Translations under genes and position numbers: made by a program
NCBI GenBank assembly: GCA_004431415.1
Contig: QPMI01000166.1
Coordinates: 62,001 to 126,000 of the forward strand
From: Cyanophora paradoxa
Taxonomy: Eukaryota; Glaucocystophyceae; Cyanophorales; Cyanophoraceae
Direction of reading: 5' to 3'
Length of the DNA: 64,000 nucleotides
The notes under the pieces: model-generated
Told to the model about the DNA's origin: nothing
The model's database searches: none
What the model saw: only the letters and a program-made list of their open reading frames with translations
Part shown: piece after piece, positions 11,501 to 23,500 of the stretch
How positions within the stretch are numbered: position 1 is the stretch's first letter
Layout: each line of letters begins with the position of its first letter

Positions 11501-14500
11501 CCGGCGAGCCTCTCTCATTTGTTTCGACTGTGAACATCACGTTCGAGCTGCGCGACGAGGACGAGGTGCCGCCGGACTGGTGGAAGCCGTGGGAGGGCGC
11601 GTCCCGCCGGACTGCAGTAGACGCGGACGAGACGTCGGTCGTCTCGTGCGACAAGGCCGATGCGCTGCAGGCGGACAACGTGCACTGCGAGTTCCGGCCG
11701 CGGTCGTGCGCGACGCCGTTCGCGGCGGAGGCGGCGGGCTTCGTGGTGGAGATCACGGACGGGAAGATGACGCGGCAGGTGTTCTTCACGGGCGACGTGC
11801 AGGAGGTGTTCGACTTCTCGTTCGGCGCCGACGCGTTCAGCGGGGCGGTGGGCGTGCGGGTGCGGCACTCGACGGACGGCAGGCCTGTGGCGCGGACGGA
11901 GGTGTTCGTGTCCGGTCCGTTTGCGAACGAGAATTCTTGGTGTCGCCCGCATGCCCTGATGCTCTGAGCAGCGGTTCCGGATGCGACGTCTGCGCTTGTT
12001 TGCAACTCGCCTTCCATTGCCGTTTCGACCGCCGTTACCTGCAGTGAGTGCTTTTAATTTGTGCTCTGATTGATGTTTGCCGAGCTTGTTCCGCAGCTCT
12101 TGCTGTCCGCTCCTGCGGCTCTCCTGTGCCGGTTTCGTTGAGCGCACTTGGGGTCATCCCATCAGCCGGCGTTGCGAGCGTGTTTGAAACGAGCTCCCCC
12201 GATACGTTCGAGGTTATGTTTGTCGCTGGCGCGGAGAGCGGCTCCGCGAACATCGCGGTTCTCTTTTCCTCCACTCTCATCGCGTCGGCAGACGTCTTCG
12301 TCACTGGTGATTTGCCCGCCCGCCTCGCGCCTAGCGTGCATCTAACGCGTGCTTTTTTTCTGCACAGATATGCCCGACGCGACTTCCTCCCTGGACATTG
12401 ACGCCCCTGCAATGTTCGTTGGCAAGACGATTCCGTTCACCATCACCCTCCGCCGGCAGAGCCGTCCCGCTTACGTGACGGAGGATTGCTTTGTCATTCC
12501 GGTGGGCGGCTCCGCCTCCATCGAGACGCCACCGATCTGGAACCGCGTCGCCGGGAGCTTCACTGCCGGGGCCGACGAGATGGAGGGCAGGCTTAGCGTG
12601 GTGTGCGGCTCCGCAGACATCAACTCGACGGTGGTCTCGATCTGGCGCGAGGACCCCCCGGCGCTGGCTGTCCAACCCGACCGCATCGACTTCGTCGTGT
12701 TCCAACGGTTCGTCGGGAACGCCACGATCCAAGTGACGAATGCGATGGCGGACACGGCTGGCGTTGAGCTCCACGTGGACCGGCCCGCCGACTTGTTCCT
12801 CGGCGTCGTCGACGGCAAAGACGCCGTCATCCCTGGGGATGGAAGCGCTGTAGTCACAATCCAACTGAACACGAACAACGGACCGTCAGGGCCTCTGTAC
12901 GTCCTTCATTCTTTCCAGCTTACACAGCCTTCCGCTTTCTTGACGTTTTGCGCAGTGAGCAGAACTTTACAAGCGAGTCGCTGATCACCGGGAAAACCCG
13001 CGCGAATCGGCGGCCGCCTCAGTACTTCGGCGTGAATCTGACCCGGGTCGCGGTCTCTGTCCGCCAGCCCGGATTCCTCGCTGCTACTCCTTCCAGGGTG
13101 AGCTCGTGGTTGCAACACATTTATGGTTGACTGGTCGCTCACGAGTCTTGTTTTACAGATTGACGTCGCGGCCCTGCGGCCCACGGACGATTCCGAGATC
13201 GTCTCGGTCTTCAACCCTGACGTTCTCGCCTATCCGTTCCAATTCGAGCAGCTCCCGTCCTGGCTCAGCGTCTCGCACCCGAGCGGCGTCATTCAGTCTG
13301 GCGAGACGCTGAACATCACCTTCACCTTCTCGTCGGAGATGGCCTCGCAGGCCCGGAAGCGCCGGCTGCTGGGCGAGCCCGTGAAGAGCGTCTCGTTCGC
13401 AGTCAAAGCGAGGCTCCCCGCGGACGTCGGCATGCACGAGGTCGTCCTCGACATCCCCGTCGACGGTGCCGCGTACACCCCTCAGCTCGAGCTTCCGCCC
13501 TCCGGCACCATCAGCCTCGGGCGGTCCGTTTCTTGCTTTTTTCCTTTGAGAAAGCACTAACGAGCACTCAATTTCTCCCGCAGCTTCCTCCGCCCTCGAG
13601 ACCCATCTGTTTCCGTCGAACTCAAGAATCCGGCGCCAGTGCCGCTGGACGTGAGCTTCACGTACTTCGGCGAGATACCTTGGGTCGTGCCGGAAGCGAC
13701 GGCGGGAAGTATCGCGGCGAACTCGACTGCGGCGTTCGGCTTCAACGTTTCCCTGTCGAACATCGCGGACGACGGCATCGCCTTGGCAGACATGATCTTC
13801 AACGTGTCCTCCCCGTCCAGCGCGGTGACCTTCCCGTCATTCCTCGCTGTGTCCGTGGAGGTCTGGACCCCGAAACTCGTCATCGAGCTCGTCGAGCCGC
13901 TCGCCTTCGCGGACCCCCAAAACAACGCCTTGGTCACCATCAAGGCACTGAAATCCCGCTCGTACAATTTCACCATCTCCGTGAAGTCGCCTCCGACGCA
14001 CAACTTCAAGGAGCAGCTGTATGCCGTCGTGGAGCCCCTGCCGGCGGGCATGTATCGCTACGGAGGCGACCTCTCCGGCAACGTGACCGACTCCGTCTCG
14101 GCCACGATTCCTTTCACGGTGAACGCTGGAGAACTGAGCGTCGGCGTCAATGTGCTCGAAGTGGCCATCGATGTTGGCGAGACCCTGCCGGGGCTCTATC
14201 CCCAGCGTTTCAACGTGACCGTCGACGTGTACGTCCCGGAGGTTCAGATTCTGAACACTGCTGGATTGTCTCAGACCCAGTTCGACATGTACGGTCTCAT
14301 TCCGACATCCCAGACCCTCACCTTCGTTATTGGCAACAACGCCGTGAACGGATTCAGCGATGTCAACTGGGCGATCAACAAGGCCGAGTTCCCCGCTTGG
14401 CTGGAGCTGCAATCTTCTGAGGAACAAGGCAACCTCGCACTGGGATCAAGCACTGGTGTTACTCTGAAGCTGAGCACGGCAGCGCTAGGAGCGGCAAGCG

Positions 14501-17500
14501 GGTCTTTCAGTCTGAATGTTATTGTAGAGGGTGGCGCCAAGATTCAGTCGCTGGTCATCGTCCTCAATGCACAGTATCCTCAGCTCACGGTGGACGCCGG
14601 CCAAGCAGTCCAATCTACGCAGACCAACGCGGTCGCAACCCTGCGCCCCGACCCGTGGACGGCAACGCTGACGCTTGCGAACACTGATTATGGCCTTTAT
14701 CCGGAGGCGGTTGCTTTCAGCATGCCTCAGGGGTATGTGCCGTCCTACGTGTCCATCAGCCCGTCGTCCGGCTCGGTGGGAGACTCCCAGTCCTTCGTCA
14801 CTGTCACCCTCGACACGACCTCGCGGGATCTGCCCGAGGGAGACACAACGACGGAAGTAACTCTCGCGATCGGCCCCGCCAGCTTGCCGGGCGTGTATAA
14901 CCGCAACGTGACTTTCACGATTCAGCACGTCGTGCACACGCCGCGGCTTGAAGTCACAAGCGCCCCCGCTCCCTTCGGCCTGTACTTCATGTCCACCGCA
15001 AGCTTGACTGTGACACTCTTCAACCCTCTCCCCGTTCCGGTTGCGTTCAGCTTTGGCAACGTGTCCGAGGCTGGCTCGGAGCTCGACGGTGTCGTTGCCA
15101 TCGAGTCGAGCGCGGCCTCCAACTTTGTGGCCGCAAGCACCTCGGTGAACTTGACCATAACCGTCCAATCTGCCGCGCTGCCGGCGCCACTTGGGCTCCA
15201 CGTGGTGGGCGCGACTGCGAACGTCCGGGCGCCCGGCTCGGCCAGCCTGTCCCCGGCGCCGTACACGGCGACGCCGGCGCGCGACCAGGTGACGGTGGCG
15301 CTCAACTTTTCCGTGGCGGAGATCATGGTGCAAGGGTCCGCGTCGAGCCTCGTCTTCGAGGTGCTGCGCCCGCAGGTGCTCACTCAGAACTTCACCCTGA
15401 CGAACGTTGCCGACCTCGGCCCCGAGTACCCGCTTCCGGACGTGACCTTCGACGTGGACGCCAGTACTGTGTCGGCGTACGTGCAGATTGCTGCGGACCC
15501 AGCCGGCCCGCTTCGTTCGGGGGCGGCGTCGCAGATCTCGGTGACTTTCGACTCTACTAAGATGGCGACCGATGTCGAGCAGAAGAACGTTACGGTGTGG
15601 TTCTTCAGCTCGGCGGATCAGAGTATCGGAGGGTCGTTCAATGTGCTCCTGGACCTGACGGCGAAGACACCGACGCTGACCGCTCCCAACGTGGACTTCG
15701 GGAACCTGCTTCGCCAGCAGACGCAGTCGAAGGAGCTGGTCCTGACGGAGCCCGGCTACGGCAACGTCAAGTGGCAGGTTAAGCCTGGCACGTTGAACCC
15801 TGCCGCCGGCGTTTCTCTCAGCCAGGAGTCCGGCAACGTTGCAAAGGGTGGGACGTCGACTATCACTGTGACATTTAATACACAACCCGTCAGCGATGGC
15901 CCGGCGTCCGTTTCGGTGTCCATCGAGGTTGGGGGGGAGTTCCTGGACTACGTCCCGGAGCCCATCACTTTCACGGTTTCCGCGGGGGTCTACCCGCCGA
16001 ATCTCGATGTCAAGAATCCGGACCCCCAGTTTGTCCTCTCGTCGCGAAAGAACTACACTTTCATCGCGGAGCTCTCAGCACCGATCAACCCAGACTACTC
16101 CTGGGCGACGCAATACTACGCGGTGCAGGGGCCGTCTCCGAGCGCTCTGATGGTCGTCGGCGGAGACCGTGGAGAAGTCTCGCCGACAACACCCAAGGCC
16201 ACTGTGCACATGAACATGAGCGGAATAGAGATGAAGGCTTCTTCCGGGATTGGAGACCGCACAGCGACGGCAGCTGTGTGGGTCGGGAACAATGCTCAGC
16301 CCGATAACACGTACTCCGAAACTATCTCGGTGGCCGTCACCGTCGTGGACCCTGAGATCTCGCTGTACGAGAGCGCGGGCAGCGAGAACCAGACGAACCT
16401 CGCCAAGGCGGTGTCGGGCTTTATCCCGCTCCCGCAGACCTTTAGCGTCACCCTGAAGAACGACCGCCTGCCCAAGTTCTCGGACATCAACTTCGCGGTC
16501 AAGACTTCCGACGCGAGCTGGCCGGCGTGGCTCAACGTGTCGGTCACAAGCGGAACCCTGGGCCCGGACGGCGGGTCGCAGGATCTCTCGTTCACGGTGC
16601 TGACGGACGTGCTCGGCGAGACGAGCGCGACATACGACGTGCTGATCGAGCTGGAGGAGCACGAGAATGGGGAGGGGACAGCCGTGGCCGTGCAGCAGAA
16701 GATTACCATTACGGCGGAGGCGGTGCTCGCGAAGGTGGACGTGGACGACTCGAACGCGAACCGGGGCACGGAGGTCATCCTTCGGCCGGAGAGCTGGGCC
16801 GCAAACGTGACCCTGACGAACGCGGTCGCGCGCTTTGGGGCGATCGATTACCGTGTGCCCACGAGCGCGCCATCGTACGTGAGCATCAGCCCGGCGGGGT
16901 CGACGATCGCCGGAGCGCCAGTGGTGCTGGATGTTCTTCTGAACACGAGCGACCCGCAGCTGCCAGAGGGGCACCACGTCACGGAGGTGACGTTGGAGAT
17001 CGGCCCGGCGGGCTCCGGCCGGTTCGAGCAGAACACCACATTCCGCATCACGCACGACGTTCGGGCGCCGGCGTTGACCGCGGCGGCGGCGCCGTCGTTC
17101 GGCCTGTACCTGCGCTCGAACGCGTCGAGAACGGTGACGCTGAGCAACCCGCTGCCGGTGCCGGTCGAGTTCGAGTTCGGAGCAACGTCGCAGTCCGGGG
17201 TCGAGCTGAAGCCGGCGAAGCAGCAAGTCCAGGCCGGCGGTACCTTTGATGTCACCCTGGACATTGCGGATTCCGCGGTATTCGGGGTCGGGCTCCACGT
17301 GGTGGGCGCGACTGCGAACGTCCGGGCGGCCGGCTCGGCCAGCCTGTCCCCGGCGCCGTACACGGCGACGCCGGCGCGCGACCAGGTGACGGTGGCGCTC
17401 AACTTTTCCGTGGCGGAGATCATGGTGCAAGGGTCCGCGTCGAGCCTCGTCTTCGAGGTGCTGCGCCCGCAGGTGCTCACTCAGAACTTCACCCTGACGA

Positions 17501-20500
17501 ACGTTGCCGACCTCGGCCCGAGTACCCGCTTCCGGACGTGACCTTCGACGTGGACGCCAGTACTGTGTCGGCGTACGTGCAGATCGCTGCGGACCCAGCC
17601 GGCCCGCTTCGTTCGGGGGCGGCGTCGCAGATCTCGGTGACTTTCGACTCTACTAAGATGGCGACCGATGTCGAGCAGAAGAACGTTACGGTGTGGTTCT
17701 TCAGCTCGACCGATCACAGGAGCTTTGGGTCGTTCAATGTGCTCCTGGACCTGACGGCGAAGACACCGACGCTGACCGCTCCCAACGTGGACTTCGGGAA
17801 CCTGCTTCGCCAGCAGACGCAGTCGAAGGAGCTGGTCCTGACGGAGCCCGGCTACGGCAACGTCAAGTGGCAGGTTAAGCCTGGCACGTTGAACCCTGCC
17901 GCCGGCGTTTCTCTCAGCCAGGAGTCCGGCAACGTTGCAAAGGGTGGGACGTCGACTATCACTGTGACATTTAATACACAACCCGTCAGCGATGGCCCGG
18001 CGTCCGTTTCGGTGTCCATCGAGGTTGGGGGGGAGTTCCTGGACTACGTCCCGGAGCCCATCACTTTCACGGTTTCCGCGGGGGTCTACCCGCCGAATCT
18101 CGATGTCAAGAATCCGGACCCCCAGTTTGTCCTCTCGTCGCGAAAGAACTACACTTTCATCGCGGAGCTCTCAGCACCGATCAACCCAGACTACTCCTGG
18201 GCGACGCAATACTACGCGGTGCAGGGGCCGTCTCCGAGCGCTCTGATGGTCGTCGGCGGAGACCGTGGAGAAGTCTCGCCGACAACACCAAGGCCACTGT
18301 GCACATGAACATGAGCGGAATAGAGATGAAGGCTTCTTCCGGGATTGGAGACCGCACAGCGACGGCAGCTGTGTGGGTCGGGAACAATGCTCAGCCCGAT
18401 AACACGTACTCCGAAACTATCTCGGTGGCCGTCACCGTCGTGGACCCTGAGATCTCGCTGTACGAGAGCGCGGGCAGCGAGAACCAGACGAACCTCGCCA
18501 AGGCGGTGTCGGGCTTTATCCCGCTCCCGCAGACCTTTAGCGTCACCCTGAAGAACGACCGCCTGCCCAAGTTCTCGGACATCAACTTCGCGGTCAAGAC
18601 TTCCGACGCGAGCTGGCCGGCGTGGCTCAACGTGTCGGTCACAAGCGGAACCCTGGGCCCGGACGGCGGGTCGCAGGATCTCTCGTTCACGGTGCTGACG
18701 GACGTGCTCGGCGAGACGAGCGCGACATACGACGTGCTGATCGAGCTGGAGGAGCACGAGAATGGGGAGGGGACAGCCGTGGCCGTGCAGCAGAAGATTA
18801 CCATTACGGCGGAGGCGGTGCTCGCGAAGGTGGACGTGGACGACTCGAACGCGAACCGGGGCACGGAGGTCATCCTTCGGCCGGAGAGCTGGGCCGCAAA
18901 CGTGACCCTGACGAACGCGGTCGCGCGCTTTGGGGCGATCGATTACCGTGTGCCCACGAGCGCGCCATCGTACGTGAGCATCAGCCCGGCGGGGTCGACG
19001 ATCGCCGGAGCGCCAGTGGTGCTGGATGTTCAGCTGAACACGAGCGACCCGCAGCTGCCAGAGGGGCACCACGTCACGGAGGTGACGTTGGAGATCGGCC
19101 CGGCGGGCTCCGGCCGGTTCGAGCAGAACACCACATTCCGCATCACGCACGACGTTCGGGCGCCGGCGTTGACCGCGGCGGCGGCGCCGTCGTTCGGCCT
19201 GTACCTGCGCTCGAACGCGTCGAGAACGGTGACGCTGAGCAACCCGCTGCCGGTGCCGGTCGAGTTCGAGTTCGGAGCAACGTCGCAGTCCGGGGTCGAG
19301 CTGAAGCCGGCGAAGCAGCAAGTCCAGGCCGGCGGTACCTTTGATGTCACCCTGGACATTGCGGATTCCGCGGTATTCGGGGTCGGGCTCCACGTGGTAG
19401 GCGCGACTGCGAACGTCCGGGCGGCCGGCTCGGCCAGCCTGTCCCCGGCGCCGTACACGGCGACGCCGGCGCGCGACCAGGTGACGGTGGCGCTCAACTT
19501 TTCCGTGGCGGAGATCATGGTGCAAGGGTCCGCGTCGAGCCTCGTCTTCGAGGTGCTGCGCCCGCAGGTGCTCACTCAGAACTTCACCCTGACGAACGTT
19601 GCCGACCTCGGCCCCGAGTACCCGCTTCCGGACGTGACCTTCGACGTGGACGCCAGTACTGTGTCGGCGTACGTGCAGATCGCTGCGGACCCAGCCGGCC
19701 CGCTTCGTTCGGGGGCGGCGTCGCAGATCTCGGTGACTTTCGACTCTACTAAGATGGCGACCGATGTCGAGCAGAAGAACGTTACGGTGTGGTTCTTCAG
19801 CTCGACCGATCACAGGAGCTTTGGGTCGTTCAATGTGCTCCTGGACCTGACGGCGAAGACACCGACGCTGACCGCTCCCAACGTGGACTTCGGGAACCTG
19901 CTTCGCCAGCAGACGCAGTCGAAGGAGCTGGTCCTGACGGAGCCCGGCTACGGCAACGTCAAGTGGCAGGTTAAGCCTGGCACGTTGAACCCTGCCGCCG
20001 GCGTTTCTCTCAGCCAGGAGTCCGGCAACGTGGCAAAGGGTGGGACGTCGACTATCACTGTGACATTTAATACACAACCCGTCAGCGATGGCCCGGCGTC
20101 CGTTTCGGTGTCCATCGAGGTTGGGGGGGAGTTCCTGGACTACGTCCCGGAGCCCATCACTTTCACGGTTTCCGCGGGGGTCTACCCGCCGAATCTCGAT
20201 GTCAAGAATCCGGACCCCCAGTTTGTCCTCTCGTCGCGAAAGAACTACACTTTCATCGCGGAGCTCTCAGCACCGATCAACCCAGACTACTCATGGGCGA
20301 CGCAATACTACGCGGTGCAGGGGCCGTCTCCGAGCGCTCTGATGGTCGTCGGCGGAGACCGTGGAGAAGTCTCGCCGACAACACCCAAGGCCACTGTGCA
20401 CATGAACATGAGCGGAATAGAGATGAAGGCTTCTTCCGGGATTGGAGACCGCACAGCGACGGCAGCTGTGTGGGTCGGGAACAATGCTCAGCCCGATAAC

Positions 20501-23500
20501 ACGTACTCCGAAACTATCTCGGTGGCCGTCACCGTCGTGGACCCTGAGATCTCGCTGTACGAGAGCGCGGGCAGCGAGAACCAGACGAACCTCGCCAAGG
20601 CGGTGTCGGGCTTTATCCCGCTCCCGCAGACCTTTAGCGTCACCCTGAAGAACGACCGCCTGCCCAAGTTCTCGGACATCAACTTCGCGGTCAAGACTTC
20701 CGACGCGAGCTGGCCGGCGTGGCTCAACGTGTCGGTCACAAGCGGAACCCTGGGCCCGGACGGCGGGTCGCAGGATCTCTCGTTCACGGTGCTGACGGAC
20801 GTGCTCGGCGAGACGAGCGCGACATACGACGTGCTGATCGAGCTGGAGGAGCACGAGAATGGGGAGGGGACAGCCGTGGCCGTGCAGCAGAAGATTACCA
20901 TTACGGCGGAGGCGGTGCTCGCGAAGGTGGACGTGGACGACTCGAACGCGAACCGGGGCACGGAGGTCATCCTTCGGCCGGAGAGCTGGGCCGCAAACGT
21001 GACCCTGACGAACGCGGTCGCGCGCTTTGGGGCGATCGATTACCGTGTGCCCACGAGCGCGCTATCGTACGTGAGCATCAGCTCGGCGGCGTCGACGATC
21101 GCCGGAGCGCCAGTGGTGCTGGATGTTCAGCTGAACACGAGCGACCCGCAGCTGCCAGAGGGGCACCACGTCACGGAGGTGACGTTGGAGATCGGCCCGG
21201 CGGGCTCCGGCCGGTTCGAGCAGAACACCACATTCCGCATCACGCACGACGTTCGGGCGCCGGCGTTGACCGCGGCGGCGGCGCCGTCGTTCGGCCTGTA
21301 CCTGCGCTCGAACGCGTCGAGAACGGTGACGCTGAGCAACCCGCTGCCGGTGCCGGTCGAGTTCGAGTTCGGAGCAACGTCGCAGTCCGGGGTCGAGCTG
21401 AAGCCGGCGAAGCAGCAAGTCCAGGCCGGCGGTACCTTTGATGTCACCCTGGACATTGCGGATTCCGCGGTATTCGGGGTCGGGCTCCACGTGGTGGGCG
21501 CGACTGCGAACGTCCGGGCGGCCGGCTCGGCCAGCCTGTCCCCGGCGCCGTACACGGCGACGCCGGCGCGCGACCAGGTGACGGTGGCGCTCAACTTTTC
21601 CGTGGCGGAGATCATGGTGCAAGGGTCCGCGTCGAGCCTCGTCTTCGAGGTGCTGCGCCCGCAGGTGCTCACTCAGAACTTCACCCTGACGAACGTTGCC
21701 GACCTCGGCCCCGAGTACCCGCTTCCGGACGTGACCTTCGACGTGGACGCCAGTACTGTGTCGGCGTACGTGCAGATCGCTGCGGACCCAGCCGGCCCGC
21801 TTCGTTCGGGGGCGGCGTCGCAGATCTCGATGACTTTCGACTCTACTAAGATGGCGACCGATGTCGAGCAGAAGAACGTTACGGTGTGGTTCTTCAGCTC
21901 GACCGATCACAGGAGCTTTGGGTCGTTCAATGTGCTCCTGGACCTGACGGCGAAGACACCGACGCTGACCGCTCCCAACGTGGACTTCGGGAACCTGCTT
22001 CGCCAGCAGACGCAGTCGAAGGAGCTGGTCCTGACGGAGCCCGGCTACGGCAACGTCAAGTGGCAGGTTAAGCCTGGCACGTTGAACCCTGCCGCCGGCG
22101 TTTCTCTCAGCCAGGAGTCCGGCAACGTGGCAAAGGGTGGGACGTCGACTATCACTGTGACATTTAATACACAACCCGTCAGCGATGGCCCGGCGTCCGT
22201 TTCGGTGTCCATCGAGGTTGGGGGGGAGTTCCTGGACTACGTCCCGGAGCCCATCACTTTCACGGTTTCCGCGGGGGTCTACCCGCCGAATCTCGATGTC
22301 AAGAATCCGGACCCCCAGTTTGTCCTCTCGTCGCGAAAGAACTACACTTTCATCGCGGAGCTCTCAGCACCGTTCAACCCAGACTACTCCTGGGCGACGC
22401 AATACTACGCGGTGCAGGGGCCGTCTCCGAGCGCTCTGATGGTCGTCGGCGGAGACCGTGGAGAAGTCTCGCCGACAACACCCAAGGCCACTGTGCACAT
22501 GAACATGAGCGGAATAGAGATGAAGGCTTCTTCCGGGATTGGAGACCGCACAGCGACGGCAGCTGTGTGGGTCGGGAACAATGCTCAGCCCGATAACACG
22601 TACTCCGAAACTATCTCGGTGGCCGTCACCGTCGTGGACCCTGAGATCTCGCTGTACGAGAGCGCGGGCAGCGAGAACCAGACGAACCTCGCCAAGGCGG
22701 TGTCGGGCTTTATCCCGCTCCCGCAGACCTTTAGCGTCACCCTGAAGAACGACCGCCTGCCCAAGTTCTCGGACATCAACTTCGCGGTCAAGACTTCCGA
22801 CGCGAGCTGGCCGGCGTGGCTCAACGTGTCGGTCACAAGCGGAACCCTGGGCCCGGACGGCGGGTCGCAGGATCTCTCGTTCACGGTGCTGATGGACGTG
22901 CTCGGCGAGACGAGCGCGACATACGACGTGCTGATCGAGCTGGAGGAGCACGAGAATGGGGAGGGGACAGCCGTGGCCGTGCAGCAGAAGATTACCATTA
23001 CGGCGGAGGCGGTGCTCGCGAAGGTGGACGTGGACGACTCGAACGCGAACCGGGGCACGGAGGTCGTTCTGCGGCCGGAGAGCTGGGCCGCAAACGTGAC
23101 CCTGACGAACGCGGTCGCGCGCTTTGGGGCGATCGATTACCGTGTGCCCACGAGCGTGCCATCGTACGTGAGCATCAGCCCGGCGGCGTCAACGATCGCC
23201 GGAGCGCCAGTGGTGCTGGATGTTCAGCTGAACACGAGCGACCCGCAGCTGCCAGAGGGGCACCACGTCACGGAGGTGACGCTGGAGATCGGCCCGGCGG
23301 GCTCCGGCCGGTTCGAGCAGAACACCACATTCCGCATCACGCACGACGTGCGGGTGCCAGCGTTGACCGCGGCGGCGGCGCCATCGTTCGGCCTGTACCT
23401 GCGCTCGAACGCGTCGAGAACGGTGACGCTGAGCAACCCGCTGCCGGTGCCGGTCGAGTTCGAGTTCGGAGCAACGTCGCAGTCCGGGGTCGAGCTGAAT

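Noticed and set aside
17290-19384. Programmed ribosomal frameshifting in array 2
   Set aside because: Both shifts are simple losses in C runs absent from identical sister units, with no slippery heptamer plus structure; an error or mutation is simpler.
18212-20077. Long minus-strand open frame of about 620 codons within array 2
   Set aside because: It repeats with the array, is Arg/His-rich and is opposite the clear coding frame; high GC makes stop codons rare in the shadow frames.
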